Of a DNA stretch of 64,000 nt, positions 19,939 through 27,507 are shown piece after piece (position 1 is the first letter of the stretch; each line of letters opens with the position of its first letter). The stretch comes from RHLJ01 sp965242845. GTDB taxonomy: Bacteria > Bacteroidota > Rhodothermia > Balneolales > Balneolaceae. Below the pieces are notes generated by a model. That model did no database searches and had not been told where the DNA came from. It worked only from the letters and a program-made list of their open reading frames with translations. A program made the position numbers and the translations under genes. Location of the stretch: the NCBI GenBank assembly GCA_965242845.1, contig CBDETC010000003.1, forward strand, positions 868,001-932,000, written 5' to 3'.

Positions 19939-22344
19939 TTATTCATTTTTCAGGCTTTTTACCGGATTCATTCTGGCAATAGATAAAGCCTGCCAACTAA
20001 TCGCTAAGAAAGCGATAATGAGCGTTAACGTTCCTGAAATAATGAAGAGCCAAAGAGTTACGTCAATTTTATAAGCGAATTGAGCGAGCCATTGATTTGC
20101 ACCAAGCCAGGCAATAGGGGTAGCTAGTAGAAAACCAACCAGAACAGGTTTTAGAAAGTCTTTCGAAAGGAGGACCAAAATTGCAGAACTAGTTGCCCCT
20201 AAAACTTTTCGAATACCGATCTCTTTGGTGCGCTGTGAGATGGTAAAAGCCGCAAGCCCAAGCAGACCCAGGCAGGCTATTAAAAGAGCAAGTATAGTGA
20301 AGTAGTTTAAGAGTTTAGCCAGACGATTTTCAGCTTCGTACATGTTCTGGAAAGCATCGTCCAGAAATATAAATTCAAAAGGGTAGTCAGGAGAAAAAGT
20401 AGCCATCGTTTCTTCGATGTAAGAAATAGTCTCCGGAATATTCTCAGGACCAAGCTTTACAAAAACTCTCTGGTAAGGAAACCACCAATCTGTTTCAAGG
20501 AAAAGAGCAAGAGGGGCAATTTCCTGGTGATGGGAAAGAAAGTGAAAATCTTTTACTACACCTGTTACAAGCCCTTCTCTTCCACGATAAGTGAAAGACT
20601 TGTCGATAGCGGTATCCCAGCCCAACTCTTTTTTCAGTGCTTCATTAATGATAATGCCTGTTTGCTCGTCTGTGAGCATTTCCGGAGAAAAGTCTCTCCC
20701 TTCGATAATTTCAAGATCGAATAGGGAAATGTAATCATGCTGGATAGCAGATCGGTATACAGAAATCCTTTCTTCCGAATTCATGCCCTGCCAGCCTGAA
20801 GCGGGACTTGAAGAATTGATATTGATTGGATCATTCTGAGCAGCAGATACTTGTTTGATGCTCGGATTATTTTCCAGACTCTGTTTTAGTACCTCATATT
20901 TGTTGAACAACTCCTTGTCTTTAATAGTGATCGACAGCACCTGGTCTCTCTCTAAGCCTGTAGATGAGTGTTGAACAAAACTCAATTGTTTGTAAATGAC
21001 CAGCGCTCCGATAATCAATGTGATCGTAGCAGTAAATTGAACACTGACCAATACCTTTTGAAGTAATGGCTTACCAGTCAAACTTATCGACAAACCTTTT
21101 AATGCGTTAATGGGATTAAAATGTGAGAGGACAAATGCTGGATAAATGCCTGCCAGAGTTCCCACCAAGAACCCAAGACTTATAACCATCAGCAAAGACT
21201 GTGGTTGCTGAATGATTGAAAAAGAAATATTTCGATCAATAAGAGTATCAAAGTAGGGGAGAAATAACTGAACCATGGCAAAGGCCAGAATTACCGAAAC
21301 AGTGGTTAGTACGAATGATTCTGTTAGGAACTGACCAACTAATTGGTTCTTGGAAGCTCCGATTGATTTTCGAACTCCTACTTCTTTAGATCTTAAAAAA
21401 GACCGGGCAATAGAAAGGTTGGTGTAGTTGATACAAGCTAATGCCAGAATTATGAGTGCTATTGCAGAAAAGAGGTATATGTATAAGATGTTCCCATTCG
21501 CCTGGAATTCTCCATTTACATTCGAACGGAGGTGTATCTCGCTTAATGCCTGCACAAAATAGGTGCCTGTTTTTCTATTCGAAGCATCTTCCTCATATTT
21601 CTCAACAACTGACCAGACTCTGGGCCCCATATCTTCTTTAGAGATATCAGTATTAAGCAATATGTAAGTCAAATAGCTGTTGCTTTGCCAGCTTTCGAGG
21701 TAGTGTTCCAATTCTCTGGAAGAGGAAGCAGGTACAACATAATCGAAGGAGAGGTGGCTGGTAGCAGGTACATCTCTGAATACCCCCGTAACCGTCATTG
21801 AAAGCTCACCACTAAAATCACCCCCCGAATGGGTAATTGAAAGTGTCTCACCAATTGGGTTTTGAAATCCGAAGTATTTCTTAGCCAGAGATTCAGAGAG
21901 AAGAATGGTATTTGGATCTCCGAATTTATTACCACCGTCTCCGGTAAGTAACTCGAAACTGAAAACTTCAAAAAAATCTCCGGAAGCGAATAACCCCGTT
22001 TCTTCGAAAAGCAATTCATCTTTTGCGATGAAAGAAGCAGCTTCTGTGATATTAGTGGCAGCCTCTACTTCTGGAAGTTCATTTACAAGGGTTTCTGCTA
22101 AAGGAGCTGATGTTCTAACCCATTCATCGGTTCCAAGGAATTTTTCGGTGAATCCCTTTTTGGCAACTCTGTAAATCCGGTCTGAATTTTCGTGAAAGGA
22201 GTCAAAACTCAATTCATGCTGAATAAATAACCCAATAAGGAGGAAGCAAGCCAAGCCCGTAGAAAGCCCGAAGATATTTATTGCAGAGTATCCGGGCTTC
22301 TTCAGAAGATTGCGTATTCCGATCTTGAGATAATTCTTAAACAT
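19939..22344 (-). CDS. MacB/FtsX-type ABC permease, copy 1 of the array (801 aa)
   Basis: The permease directly after the ATPase gene (34-nt gap), so the likeliest default partner. Family knowledge: MacB-type (type VII) permeases do not move substrate through the membrane. They couple cytoplasmic ATP hydrolysis to movement of periplasmic domains, and normally have four helices and act as dimers. This protein is a fused dimer: helix, external domain, three helices, then the same again. TM1 is at about 21-42. Coupling motifs are RSKEVGVRKSIGA (first half) and RTKEIGIRKVLGA (second half). The tail ARMNPVKSLKNE differs from the ANPVDSLKxE of most copies. Substrate unknown; antimicrobial peptide or lipoprotein/lipid export are both possible. 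Confidence 0.92.
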   Translation of the reverse strand: MFKNYLKIGIRNLLKKPGYSAINIFGLSTGLACFLLIGLFIQHELSFDSFHENSDRIYRVAKKGFTEKFLGTDEWVRTSAPLAETLVNELPEVEAATNITEAASFIAKDELLFEETGLFASGDFFEVFSFELLTGDGGNKFGDPNTILLSESLAKKYFGFQNPIGETLSITHSGGDFSGELSMTVTGVFRDVPATSHLSFDYVVPASSSRELEHYLESWQSNSYLTYILLNTDISKEDMGPRVWSVVEKYEEDASNRKTGTYFVQALSEIHLRSNVNGEFQANGNILYIYLFSAIALIILALACINYTNLSIARSFLRSKEVGVRKSIGASKNQLVGQFLTESFVLTTVSVILAFAMVQLFLPYFDTLIDRNISFSIIQQPQSLLMVISLGFLVGTLAGIYPAFVLSHFNPINALKGLSISLTGKPLLQKVLVSVQFTATITLIIGALVIYKQLSFVQHSSTGLERDQVLSITIKDKELFNKYEVLKQSLENNPSIKQVSAAQNDPININSSSPASGWQGMNSEERISVYRSAIQHDYISLFDLEIIEGRDFSPEMLTDEQTGIIINEALKKELGWDTAIDKSFTYRGREGLVTGVVKDFHFLSHHQEIAPLALFLETDWWFPYQRVFVKLGPENIPETISYIEETMATFSPDYPFEFIFLDDAFQNMYEAENRLAKLLNYFTILALLIACLGLLGLAAFTISQRTKEIGIRKVLGATSSAILVLLSKDFLKPVLVGFLLATPIAWLGANQWLAQFAYKIDVTLWLFIISGTLTLIIAFLAISWQALSIARMNPVKSLKNE

Positions 22345-22378
22345 GGTTGAGGAGGAGTGAGGGTTAGAACAGTTTTAT

Positions 22379-23068
22379 TTATACATGAAAGCCTTCTTTC
22401 ATGTTCTCTGTTACAACATGACCATCGAATAAGTGGATAATCCTTGTAGCGAAGTCAGCATCATGAGGAGAGTGAGTCACCATTACAATGGTAGTCCCTG
22501 CTTCATTGAGTTCTTCAAGAAGCTTCATCACTTCGTTACCATGATCGGAGTCAAGGTTACCAGTAGGCTCATCGGCAAGGATCAGCTTTGCATTGGCAAC
22601 TACTGCTCTGGCAATTGCAACACGTTGTTGCTGTCCCCCAGAAAGTTGTTGCGGGAAATGGTTTCTTCGGTGCATCATGCTCATACGCTCCAAAGCAGCT
22701 TCAGCTTTTTGTTTTCTTTCATCAGCATTCATTCCCAAATACAAGAGAGGAAGCTCAACGTTTTCGAATACTGTTAATTCATCGATAAGGTTAAAGCTCT
22801 GGAATACGAAACCAATATTTCCTTTTCTAAGCTGAGCGCGTTCTCTTTCGCTGTAAGAGGATACCTCATGACCCAGGAAACTGTATTCCCCTTCAGATGG
22901 GTTGTCAAGAAGCCCCATTATATTAAGTAGTGTCGATTTTCCGCATCCCGAAGGCCCCATAATGGCTACGAATTCACCTTCTTTGATTTCCACATTCACA
23001 TTGTTTAATGCTGTGGTTTCTACGTCTTCCGTTATGTATAGCTTCTTTAGGTTTTTAGCTTGTATCAT
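22379..23068 (-). CDS. MacB/LolD-type ABC transporter ATPase (229 aa)
   Basis: Cytoplasmic ATPase of the LolD/MacB/FtsE group. Walker A is GPSGCGKST (38-46), the Q-loop glutamine is Q90, the signature is LSGGQ (142-146), Walker B is LILADE (162-167) followed by PTGNLD, and the switch histidine is H199. All catalytic positions are intact and the length is normal for a stand-alone subunit. It lies 42 nt after the fusion protein gene and 34 nt before permease copy 1. It is the only ATPase gene near the nine permeases, so it probably energises several or all of them. That shared use is inference from gene count. Confidence 0.95.
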   Translation of the reverse strand: MIQAKNLKKLYITEDVETTALNNVNVEIKEGEFVAIMGPSGCGKSTLLNIMGLLDNPSEGEYSFLGHEVSSYSERERAQLRKGNIGFVFQSFNLIDELTVFENVELPLLYLGMNADERKQKAEAALERMSMMHRRNHFPQQLSGGQQQRVAIARAVVANAKLILADEPTGNLDSDHGNEVMKLLEELNEAGTTIVMVTHSPHDADFATRIIHLFDGHVVTENMKEGFHV

Positions 23069-23110
23069 AGTTGTGTGATTGAGTTGTTTAAATTTCTTTT
23101 GGCGTGTTTG

Positions 23111-24367
23111 TTATTCGAGGTTCAGAACTTCATTGTCTCCAAAGGTGTCATAGCTGGAAATGATTACCTTATCTCCTGGACTTAGTCCAGAGATTACTTC
23201 AAAGTATTCAGGGTTTTGTTGCCCTAGACGAATGTTTGTTCGTACAGCACGACTTTCATCTGCATCCAGTTTATATACCCAGCTTCCTCCTGAGGTTTGG
23301 AAGAAACCTCCTCTTTCTAAGAGTACTGCTGTTGAGGTATCGCCAAGCTCTAACCGGATTCTTACCCGCTGCCCACGACGAATGCCTGTAGGAGTTCGAT
23401 TGGTAAATTCCATATCAACCTGGAATTGTCCGTTTGCAATTACCGGATATACTTTAGTAATAGCGAGATCATAACTCTGACCAGCGAAGTCGAAAGATCC
23501 TTTAAGTCCGGTGGTAATTCTTGAGAGATGAAATTCATCAATTCCTACTCTTACCTTGAAGTTATCAAGCATATCTACCTGCCCAATTCGCTCACTTCTG
23601 TTGATAGACTGTCCTTGCTGGAGTTCAATAGTTGTGAGCTGTCCATCAATAGGGGCAGTGATTATAAGGTTGTTTAGGATTCCCTGTACTGCGTTTAGGC
23701 TTCTCCACATTCTCTGCTCCGACTCATCCAATTGTCGAAGTTGATTAATCGTCTGAAGAGAGTCTTTCATGAAAGATTCATAGGTAAGCTTATACCGTTT
23801 TTCTTCGTATTCGAAATTCTCCTTAGTAGCTTCATACTCTTGTTGCGAAATTAAATCCTCTTCGAAAAGTCGCTTTTGGCGTTCATACTGAGGACGAAGC
23901 ACATCAAGCTGGTATTCAGCATTGGCAAGCTGTTCCTTAATTCGAAGGCTGTTTTGCTCAAGATTTAGCCTTGAATTTCTAACATTGTTGATTTGATCAT
24001 AAAGACCAGCCTCTTGCTGTAATACCTGCAACTGTAGATTCGAATTCGAAAGAATTAAGATCGTATCTCCGGGTTGTACATTGGTTCCAGATTCAAGGAT
24101 TACCTTTTGTACCGTTCCACCTTCGATGGCATCTAAAAAGATGGTATTAATTGGTTGAATATTTCCCGTTACCTGGATGAATTCCTGGAACGAGTCCTCT
24201 GAGATAGTAGAGATGGTTAATTTTTCTCTGTCGACATTCAGTGTAGACCTGAAATCAGCAAACCAAAAGCTATATACGAAAAAGCTTACTATCACCAACC
24301 CAAGTATCAAACCAATGATTCTATTTGTGGTCCAGGTTTTCTTTTTAATTTTTCTATCCATTCCCAT
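23111..24367 (-). CDS. HlyD/MacA-type membrane fusion protein (418 aa)
   Basis: Periplasmic adaptor anchored by one helix at about residues 15-33 after a basic N-terminus (MGMDRKIKKK). The lipoyl-like half-motif comes next (about 65-105: GGTVQKVILESGTNVQPGD), then a long coiled-coil hairpin (about 120-225, rich in Q/E/L), the returning lipoyl half (about 230-265) and a beta-barrel/membrane-proximal region ending LSPGDKVIISS. The order matches MacA-like partners of MacB permeases. It is the first gene of the first transcription unit, right behind a sigma-54-like promoter. Two in-frame ATGs (M1, M3) are close together. No TolC-type outer-membrane channel gene is in the window, so a tripartite pump would need one from elsewhere. 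Confidence 0.92.
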   Translation of the reverse strand: MGMDRKIKKKTWTTNRIIGLILGLVIVSFFVYSFWFADFRSTLNVDREKLTISTISEDSFQEFIQVTGNIQPINTIFLDAIEGGTVQKVILESGTNVQPGDTILILSNSNLQLQVLQQEAGLYDQINNVRNSRLNLEQNSLRIKEQLANAEYQLDVLRPQYERQKRLFEEDLISQQEYEATKENFEYEEKRYKLTYESFMKDSLQTINQLRQLDESEQRMWRSLNAVQGILNNLIITAPIDGQLTTIELQQGQSINRSERIGQVDMLDNFKVRVGIDEFHLSRITTGLKGSFDFAGQSYDLAITKVYPVIANGQFQVDMEFTNRTPTGIRRGQRVRIRLELGDTSTAVLLERGGFFQTSGGSWVYKLDADESRAVRTNIRLGQQNPEYFEVISGLSPGDKVIISSYDTFGDNEVLNLE

Positions 24368-24414
24368 GATAAATGTGTAAACCGTTTGGTTTTTTAATAT
24401 TTCTTATTCGCCTT

Positions 24415-24430
24415 GTCAACTACTGTGCCA
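24415..24430 (-). promoter_or_regulatory. sigma-54-like -24/-12 element, unit 1 (fusion protein-ATPase-permeases)
   Basis: Minus-strand TGGCAC-AGTAG-TTGAC. The -24 half is perfect; the -12 half is TTGA rather than TTGC. It would start transcription about 35-40 nt before the fusion protein gene. The divergent neighbour encodes exactly the activator class that sigma-54 promoters require. Confidence 0.72.
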
Positions 24431-24483
24431 AATATAATAGATCACTCATTAGGGCTTGTATAAGCCTGTTAGTGGTTTTTGAT

Positions 24484-24521
24484 TGTACATTTTGATACAC
24501 TTGGTGTCCGATTTCGAACAC
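24484..24521 (-). promoter_or_regulatory. tandem upstream activator sites, unit 1
   Basis: The distal site GTGTCCG-ATTT-CGAACAC (24504-24521) is the best palindrome of the four, with one mismatched pair. The proximal degenerate copy is TGTACA-TTTT-GATACA (24484-24499), 21 bp closer to the promoter. It lies between the divergent regulator and transporter genes, so it could also affect regulator expression. I see no -24/-12 element facing the regulator. Confidence 0.68.
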
Positions 24522-24641
24522 TGAAAAATTAGCAAAACTTCTTTTTTATATAAGTCTGCTAAGGTTAAGGCAAAGAAGAGAAATTGGGTATAGTCTTTGT
24601 AATCACTTTTGGAAACGCTTATAACTAATCAATAATAAAGT

Positions 24642-26018
24642 ATGGATGTGAAACAAGGCCGCATATTAGTTGTGGATGATGATACTGATGTATTGCAGGC
24701 TGCTCGACTTTTTTTAAAACAGCACGTTGCCTTAGTAGAAACTGAGAAAGACCCTAAGTCTATACCTACACTTCTCAGGAATGGGAGCTATGATCTTATC
24801 CTTCTCGATATGAACTTTACAGAGGATGTAAGTAGTGGGGAAGAGGGTTTTTACTGGTTGAATAAAATCCTCGAAATAGACTCATCCATTGCTGTGATTC
24901 TGATCACTGCTTATGGAGATGTTGATAAAGCAGTTCGTGCTGTAAAAAATGGAGCAACAGATTTTGTACTAAAGCCCTGGCAAAATGAAAAACTGCTTGC
25001 TACGGTATCATCCGCATTAAAACTAACATCCAGTCTAAGGCAGGTAGTTGCACTTAAGCAGCAGCAGAAGCAGCTGAGTAGTGATATTGATAATCATTAC
25101 CGTGATATCATTGGAAGAAGCCCGGCAATGATTGAGGTATTCCAGACCATTGAAAAGGTGGCCAGTACCGATGCAAATGTGCTTATTCTCGGAGAGAATG
25201 GAACCGGTAAAGAAATGATAGCCCGAGCACTCCATCGACGATCCCAAAGGAAAGAAAATGTCTTCATTAATGTGGATATGGGGGCTATTTCGGAAAACCT
25301 GTTTGAAAGTGAATTATTCGGCTATGTAAAAGGAGCATTCACTGATGCAAAGGAAGATCGAGCAGGAAGATTTGAAGTAGCAAATGGGGGCACTTTGTTT
25401 TTAGACGAAATAGGGAACCTGCCACTTGCTCTCCAGGCTAAGTTGTTAACAGTGCTTCAGAGCCGAAGGGTAAATAGAGTAGGCGCCGTCACTTCTAAAC
25501 CAATTAACATTCGTCTTGTTTGCGCTACTAATCAATCGTTAAATGAAATGGTTGCTAACAATGAATTCAGGCAGGATCTATTATTCAGGATCAACACTAT
25601 CGAAATTCAATTACCTCCACTAAGAGAACGAAAAGAAGATATCGAGCTTCTTCTTACTCACTTTGCAAAGCTTTATTCAAGTAAATACAAAAAGAAAACC
25701 AAGAGTATCGATAAGGCCACCCTTTCTAAATTAAATGGATATTCGTGGCCTGGTAATGTTCGGGAGCTTCAGCACGCTGTAGAAAGAGCAGTAATTATGG
25801 CTGAATCGGATGTGTTATTGCCAAATGATTTCTTATTAAATGACAAAAGGGAAGAGGCTGAACAAGTACAAATTGAAGATTACAATCTGGAAGAAGTAGA
25901 AAAAATGGTACTTCGAAAGGCGTTAAAGAAGCACGAAGGGAATATTTCGAAAGCGGCAGAAGAACTAGGATTAACCCGGGCATCATTATACCGCAGGTTA
26001 GAAAAGTATGGCTTGTAA
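24642..26018 (+). CDS. sigma-54-dependent response regulator, NtrC family (458 aa)
   Basis: Transcription activator with three domains. The receiver (about 1-122) has the acidic pocket DDD at 12-14, phospho-acceptor D56 and K111. The AAA+ sigma-54 interaction domain (about 155-390) has Walker A GENGTGKE (184-191), sigma-54-contacting loop GAFTDA (231-236) and Walker B TLFLDE (251-256). The C-terminal Fis-type helix-turn-helix (about 420-458) ends in SLYRRLEKYGL. GAFTDA is a known natural variant of GAFTGA. It is divergent from the fusion protein gene and followed by its kinase after 15 nt. I infer that it binds the palindromes near 24512, 17486, 12556 and 4978 and activates the four permease units. 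Confidence 0.95.
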   Translation: MDVKQGRILVVDDDTDVLQAARLFLKQHVALVETEKDPKSIPTLLRNGSYDLILLDMNFTEDVSSGEEGFYWLNKILEIDSSIAVILITAYGDVDKAVRAVKNGATDFVLKPWQNEKLLATVSSALKLTSSLRQVVALKQQQKQLSSDIDNHYRDIIGRSPAMIEVFQTIEKVASTDANVLILGENGTGKEMIARALHRRSQRKENVFINVDMGAISENLFESELFGYVKGAFTDAKEDRAGRFEVANGGTLFLDEIGNLPLALQAKLLTVLQSRRVNRVGAVTSKPINIRLVCATNQSLNEMVANNEFRQDLLFRINTIEIQLPPLRERKEDIELLLTHFAKLYSSKYKKKTKSIDKATLSKLNGYSWPGNVRELQHAVERAVIMAESDVLLPNDFLLNDKREEAEQVQIEDYNLEEVEKMVLRKALKKHEGNISKAAEELGLTRASLYRRLEKYGL

Positions 26019-26033
26019 AAGGAGTATGATATA

Positions 26034-27401
26034 ATGATAGGTCGCTTTAGGATCGGAGTAATTATTCGGGTAGTACTTCTGTTGGTAATAGTAGGACTGT
26101 TCAGTTACCTCGTTTTTAATACCGAGTACTATATAAGCAGCTCGTTAATTACGCTCATTTTAGTGTTCCAGGTTATCAATCTCATTCGTTTTGTTGAAAC
26201 CACCAACAAGCAACTGCACCGCTTTTTCGAGGCTATCAGCTACAACGACTTTTCGCAGACGTTCACGAACCAGGAAAAGAATCTCTCTTTTGCTCAGTTA
26301 AATGAAGCCTTTAATACCATAATCGAAAAATTTAAGAATGAACGAGCCAAAGGAGAAGAGAGCTTTCGCTATCTGCAAACGGTAGTCCAACACGTAGGGA
26401 TTGGATTATTCTCCTATAACCAGGAAGGAGAAATTGAACTTTTTAATACTGCCGCAAAACGTCTGCTAGATACTTCAGTGCTCAGAAATATTGAACAGCT
26501 AAGAGGTATTAATAACGGTTTATATCTGACTATTTCAGAATTAAAAAGTGGCTCTCGAACGCTTCTGAATTGCACAATAGGAGCTAATAAACTTCAACTA
26601 GCTATTTATGCCACAGAATTCAGGATGAAGGGAGATAATTATAAACTGATATCTCTTCAAAATATATCCTCCGAGCTAGATGAGAAAGAGATGGAAGCAT
26701 GGCAAAATCTTACGCAGGTATTGGCTCATGAAATCATGAATTCCATTACTCCTATTGCTTCTCTTTCCGACACAGTGAATACTATGCTCATGGGAGAAGT
26801 ATTTGGTTCTGAAGATCCCGAGCCCATTCCAACCGAAACACTTCAGGATGTTAAAGATGCATTGGGGACCATTAATAAGAGAAGCCTGGGTTTAATGCGT
26901 TTTGTGAATTCATACCGAAATATCACACAGATACCGGCGCCTATTTTTGAGGTTCTTGTTGTCAAGGATATTCTTGACAGGGTGCGTAACCTGATGAAAG
27001 GAGAGGCCACCAAAAGGAGGGTGGAAATGCATGTTCAGGTAGATCCGGAAACCCTGGAAGTAACAGCCGATTCCCAACTCATAGATCAGGCTCTCATCAA
27101 TATTGTAAAGAATGCATTTAAAGCTCTTTCCGAAACTAATGATCCTAAGATTATCTTGCGGGGAAGTATAGATCCTTCTGGAAAAGTACTTATTGAAATT
27201 GAAGATAATGGCCCGGGCATTAAGGACTCAGTGAAAGAAAAGATTTTTGTTCCTTTCTATACCACAAGTAAGGCAAATACTGAGAATGGAGGCTCTGGAA
27301 TAGGGCTTAGTTTATCCCGGCAAATTATGCGTATGCATAGAGGAACTCTTAATGTGAGTGAAAGCCGCGAAGGCTGTACTATTTTTTCATTAAGGTTTTA
27401 G
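26034..27401 (+). CDS. membrane sensor histidine kinase paired with the NtrC-type regulator (455 aa)
   Basis: Two N-terminal helices (about 8-27 and 33-52) are separated by a very short external loop, so the sensor input is probably in the membrane or cytoplasm rather than in a large periplasmic domain. A HAMP-like linker and a PAS-like region (about 110-215) follow. The H-box is LAHEIMNSITP with H232. The N-box is NIVKNAFKAL, and the ATP-lid glycines are DNGPGI and GGSGIGLSL. It lacks a receiver. Its place 15 nt after the regulator makes that protein its likely phosphorylation target. A minimal extracytoplasmic loop is typical of kinases that sense membrane stress or rely on a transporter partner; this is inference. 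Confidence 0.92.
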   Translation: MIGRFRIGVIIRVVLLLVIVGLFSYLVFNTEYYISSSLITLILVFQVINLIRFVETTNKQLHRFFEAISYNDFSQTFTNQEKNLSFAQLNEAFNTIIEKFKNERAKGEESFRYLQTVVQHVGIGLFSYNQEGEIELFNTAAKRLLDTSVLRNIEQLRGINNGLYLTISELKSGSRTLLNCTIGANKLQLAIYATEFRMKGDNYKLISLQNISSELDEKEMEAWQNLTQVLAHEIMNSITPIASLSDTVNTMLMGEVFGSEDPEPIPTETLQDVKDALGTINKRSLGLMRFVNSYRNITQIPAPIFEVLVVKDILDRVRNLMKGEATKRRVEMHVQVDPETLEVTADSQLIDQALINIVKNAFKALSETNDPKIILRGSIDPSGKVLIEIEDNGPGIKDSVKEKIFVPFYTTSKANTENGGSGIGLSLSRQIMRMHRGTLNVSESREGCTIFSLRF

Positions 27402-27507
27402 AATTGCTTATTCTGAATTTCACTGGCGTATTATTTTGTAAATCCAGTAACAATAAGATACTACCCGCGTAGGGAATCGAGTTTGAATCCACAAACAAAT
27501 AAACAGA

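Noticed and set aside
46..22344. Acidobacterial duplicated orphan permease (ADOP) family
   Set aside because: The layout (two MacB_PCD plus FtsX halves, about 800 aa) is similar, but the N-terminal MLKNY(L/F/I)K and C-terminal ANPVDSLKxE signatures are those I associate with Bacteroidota-type permeases, and a cognate ATPase is adjacent.
24522..24641. Sigma-54 promoter for the regulator-kinase operon
   Set aside because: No TGGCAC-N5-TTGC-like element on the plus strand; TATAGTCTTTG near 24590 only loosely resembles the -7 TAnnTTTG box.
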